Of a DNA stretch of 64,000 nucleotides, positions 61,754 through 64,000 are shown piece by piece. This stretch comes from Alentia gelatinosa (lineage: Eukaryota; Annelida; Polychaeta; Phyllodocida; Polynoidae): assembly GCA_950022655.1 (NCBI GenBank), contig OX465579.1, positions 78,875,193-78,939,192 on the forward strand, read 5' to 3'. The notes under the pieces were generated by a model. That model was not told the origin of the DNA and ran no database searches. It saw only the letters and a list, made by a program, of their open reading frames with translations. Position numbers and translations under genes: made by a program. How positions within the stretch are numbered: the stretch's first letter is position 1; each line of letters begins with the position of its first letter.

Positions 61754-61814
61754 GGGTGTCAATCTAAAAACGCCCAAAATCCCAATTACTCTACTTGTGC
61801 TTATTTAGATTAAT
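61754..61814 (+). repeat. Split direct repeat B2 (right end)
   Basis: 61 bp, identical to B1, ending in GATTAAT directly before satellite AAGAACTAACG. Confidence 0.95.
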
Positions 61815-64000
61815 AAGAACTAACGTTTTCATTGACAGGTCCTGCCACCTGGTGTATTATAAGGAACCAGGTTCCTCACTACATTGATAACGCCTTAAAC
61901 CTTCTCTCTTTCTGTCACACTCAGTGGTCTAGAGGTAGAGTGTCTGCAAGGGAAACCTATGGTTGAGAGTTCAATCCCCTTCCATGCAGAGTTTTTTTTT
62001 TCAAGAGTCATAAAGATTCTTATAGGAAACTTGAAGGTTGAGAGTTCAAATCCCCTTCCATCCAGACTTTTTTATATTTTTTTATGAGAGTCATAAAGAT
62101 TCTTTTAGGAACCAATTTTTCTCTTTCTGAATTATTTCTATTTCCATTTTTGAATCTTACACAGACATTCCTACATAAATAGGGGAATCTTCCATCCAGA
62201 ACTATTTATTATTCACCCTTACACATACGAATACCAGTTACTTTACGTTCTGGTACATTCAGTATAGATTGGTTACTGCACCTTTATGCAGTAGTTATAG
62301 TGGGCCCTGTATTTTAGTCAAGACCATCGTTGCGGGTGCCCAAATATTATCATAGCCCTAAGACATCTAAGGACATGACATACCAAATGCGGAAATTCAC
62401 TTCCCGTTAGAATTCAGCCATGAAACTTTAACACTAGTTAGGGACACATATAACCTACGATCACCTAAAATATGAAGATAATCAGCCGCTTGGATCTAAC
62501 GATATTAGTGTTTGAATCTGGTTGTATCAAATGCTGCTCTGGTGGCCGGTGTAGGCCTACTTAAGCAGTCGCTACTTTATGCAGCGACCTTGACATTGAC
62601 TGCACTTGTTCCTGATAGATTGGCCATCAACCCCTGTCTGTGCTGAGCTCCTCACTCTCAGTCGAATAGATTGACGGGCTGACCGTACACAGAATTTAAC
62701 TCACTGTCGCCAAAATTATCATAGCCCAAGACATCTAAGGAGGATACCTACCAAACGTGGAAACTCGCTTTCCGTTGGAATTCAGCCATGAAACTTTAAC
62801 ACCAGTTAGGGACACATATAACCTATGATCACCTAAAATATGAAGAAAATCAGCAGCTTGGATCTAACGATATTCGCGTTTGAATCTGGTTGTATCAAAT
62901 GCTGCTCTGGTGGCCAGTGTTCTGACATTGGGTGGCCATGATAAGAACTAACGTTTTCATTGACAGGTCCTGCCACCTGGTGTATTATAAGGAACCAGGT
63001 TCCTCACTACATTGATAACGCCTTAAACCTTCTCTCTTTCTGTCAGACTCAGTGGTCTAGAGGTAGAGTGTCTGCAAGGGAAACCTATGGTTGAGAGTTC
63101 AATCCCCTTCCATGCAGAGCGGTTTTTTTTCAAGAGTCATAAAGATTCTTATAGGAAACTTGAAGGTTGAGTGTTCAAATCCCCTTCCATCCAGACTTTT
63201 TTATATTTTTTTATGAGAGTCATAAAGATTCTTTTAGGAACCAATTTTTCTCTTTCTGAATTATTTCTATTTCCATTTTTGAATCTTACACAGACATTCC
63301 TACATAAATAGGGGAATCTTCCATCCAGAACTATTTATTATTCACCCTTACACATACGAATACCAGTTACTTTACGTTCTGGTACATTCAGTATAGATTG
63401 GTTACTGCACCTGTATGCAGTAATTATAGTGGGCCTTGTATGTTAGTCAAGACCATCGTTGCGGGTGCCCAAATATTATCATAGCCCTAAGACATCTAAG
63501 GACATGACATACCAAATGCGGAAATTCACTTCCCGTTAGAATTCAGCCATGAAACTTTAACACCAGTTAGGGACACATATAACCTACGATCACCTAAAAT
63601 ATGAAGATAATCAGCCGCTTGGATCTAGCGATATTAGTGTTTGAATCTGGTTGTATCAAATGCTGCTCTGGTGGCCAGTGTAGGCCTACTTAAGCGGTCG
63701 CTTCTTTATGCAGCGACCTTGACATTGACTGCACTTGTTCCTGATAGATTGGCCATCAACCCCTGTCTGTGCTGAGCTCCTCACTCTCAGTCGAATAGAT
63801 TGACGGGCTGACCGTACGCAGAATTTACCTCACTGTCGCCCAAATTATCATAGCCCAAGACATCTAAGGATGATACGTACCAAACGTGGAAACTCACTTC
63901 CCGTTGGAATTTAGCCATGAAACTTTAACACCAGTTAGGGACACATATAACCTACGATCACCTAAAATATGAAGAAAATCAGCAGCATGGATCTAACGAT
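61815..64000. repeat. Satellite array, segment III (end of monomer 48, monomer 49, start of monomer 50)
   Basis: The interrupted monomer resumes exactly where it stopped and ends at 62109; without the insert it measures 1,128 bp. Monomer 49 (62110-63238) resembles monomer 47, and monomer 50 (63239 on, cut at the window end) begins like 48. Both carry ACAGACATTCC in place of the usual ACAGACATACC. No gene is present. Confidence 0.93.

Larger units (their letters stand above)
57056..61814 (+). mobile_element. Ngaro-like tyrosine-recombinase (DIRS-order) retrotransposon with split direct repeats
   Basis: About 4,759 bp, organised A1 (57056-57272), gag, RT/RNase H, recombinase, B1 (61385-61445), A2 (61446-61662), T-rich spacer, B2 (61754-61814). 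This A1-ORFs-B1-A2-B2 plan is the split direct repeat layout of the Ngaro and PAT groups; DIRS1 has inverted repeats instead. No methyltransferase domain follows RNase H, which favours Ngaro. Left flank CCATGAT and right flank AAGAAC join into the normal monomer phrase, so there is no target duplication. The B1-A2 junction reads GATTAAT-GTGGAG and the insertion point reads GAT-AAG, so crossover at the shared AT (ends uncertain by 2 nt) explains integration of a circular DNA. Repeats differing at one base mean a recent insertion. Confidence 0.93.

Overview
This is a eukaryotic window, almost certainly from an invertebrate animal. About 56 of its 64 kb are one tandem satellite, and the only real genes belong to two retrotransposons inserted in it. 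I cannot name the species. The evidence for a eukaryote is the satellite with higher-order structure, a LINE with a poly(A) tail, a tyrosine-recombinase (DIRS/Ngaro-type) retrotransposon and tRNA-like Pol III boxes. I see no host protein gene, rRNA, foldable tRNA or CRISPR array.

Satellite (1-42367, about 45557-57055, 61815-64000). The monomer is about 1,129 bp (1,124-1,130). There are 50 monomer positions: 47 intact, two interrupted by the elements and one cut by the window end. Each monomer has its own nested history. A segment of about 210 bp is present twice (R1 and R2, 368-369 bp apart). A segment of about 70 bp, containing a B box and a T-run, is also present twice. One tRNA-derived block has perfect-consensus A and B boxes 44 bp apart, followed by an oligo-T terminator. 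Diagnostic variants show a 15-monomer higher-order repeat (HOR) of 16,928 bp. Monomers from 6777 to about 40060 repeat in lockstep at that distance. The first HOR copy (3-13544) is three monomers short and contains mosaic monomers. The third (from 30473) breaks off in a hybrid monomer at 39504-40627. After it the array changes to shorter dimer and trimer patterns.

LINE (42368 to about 45556, + strand). This is a compact non-LTR retrotransposon with one intact 961-aa apurinic-type endonuclease/reverse transcriptase ORF, an AATAAA signal and a 15-A tail. It has no ORF1 and no target-site duplication. Instead 7-9 bp of satellite are missing at the insertion point.

Tyrosine-recombinase retrotransposon (57056-61814, + strand, about 4,759 bp). 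It has split direct repeats in the order A1 - gag - RT/RNase H - recombinase - B1 A2 B2. The A copies (217 bp) differ at one base and the B copies (61 bp) are identical, so the insertion is recent. No methyltransferase domain is visible, which points to the Ngaro branch rather than DIRS1 or PAT. Gag and RT share one frame and are separated by a single TGA. The recombinase frame overlaps the end of the RT ORF in +1 and has no upstream ATG. Both features suggest recoding. The insertion has no target duplication and fits crossover at a shared AT.

The most unusual observation is that the spacer between A2 and B2 of this element resembles the 5' part of the satellite monomer over about 60 bp. The satellite may therefore descend partly from a related element.
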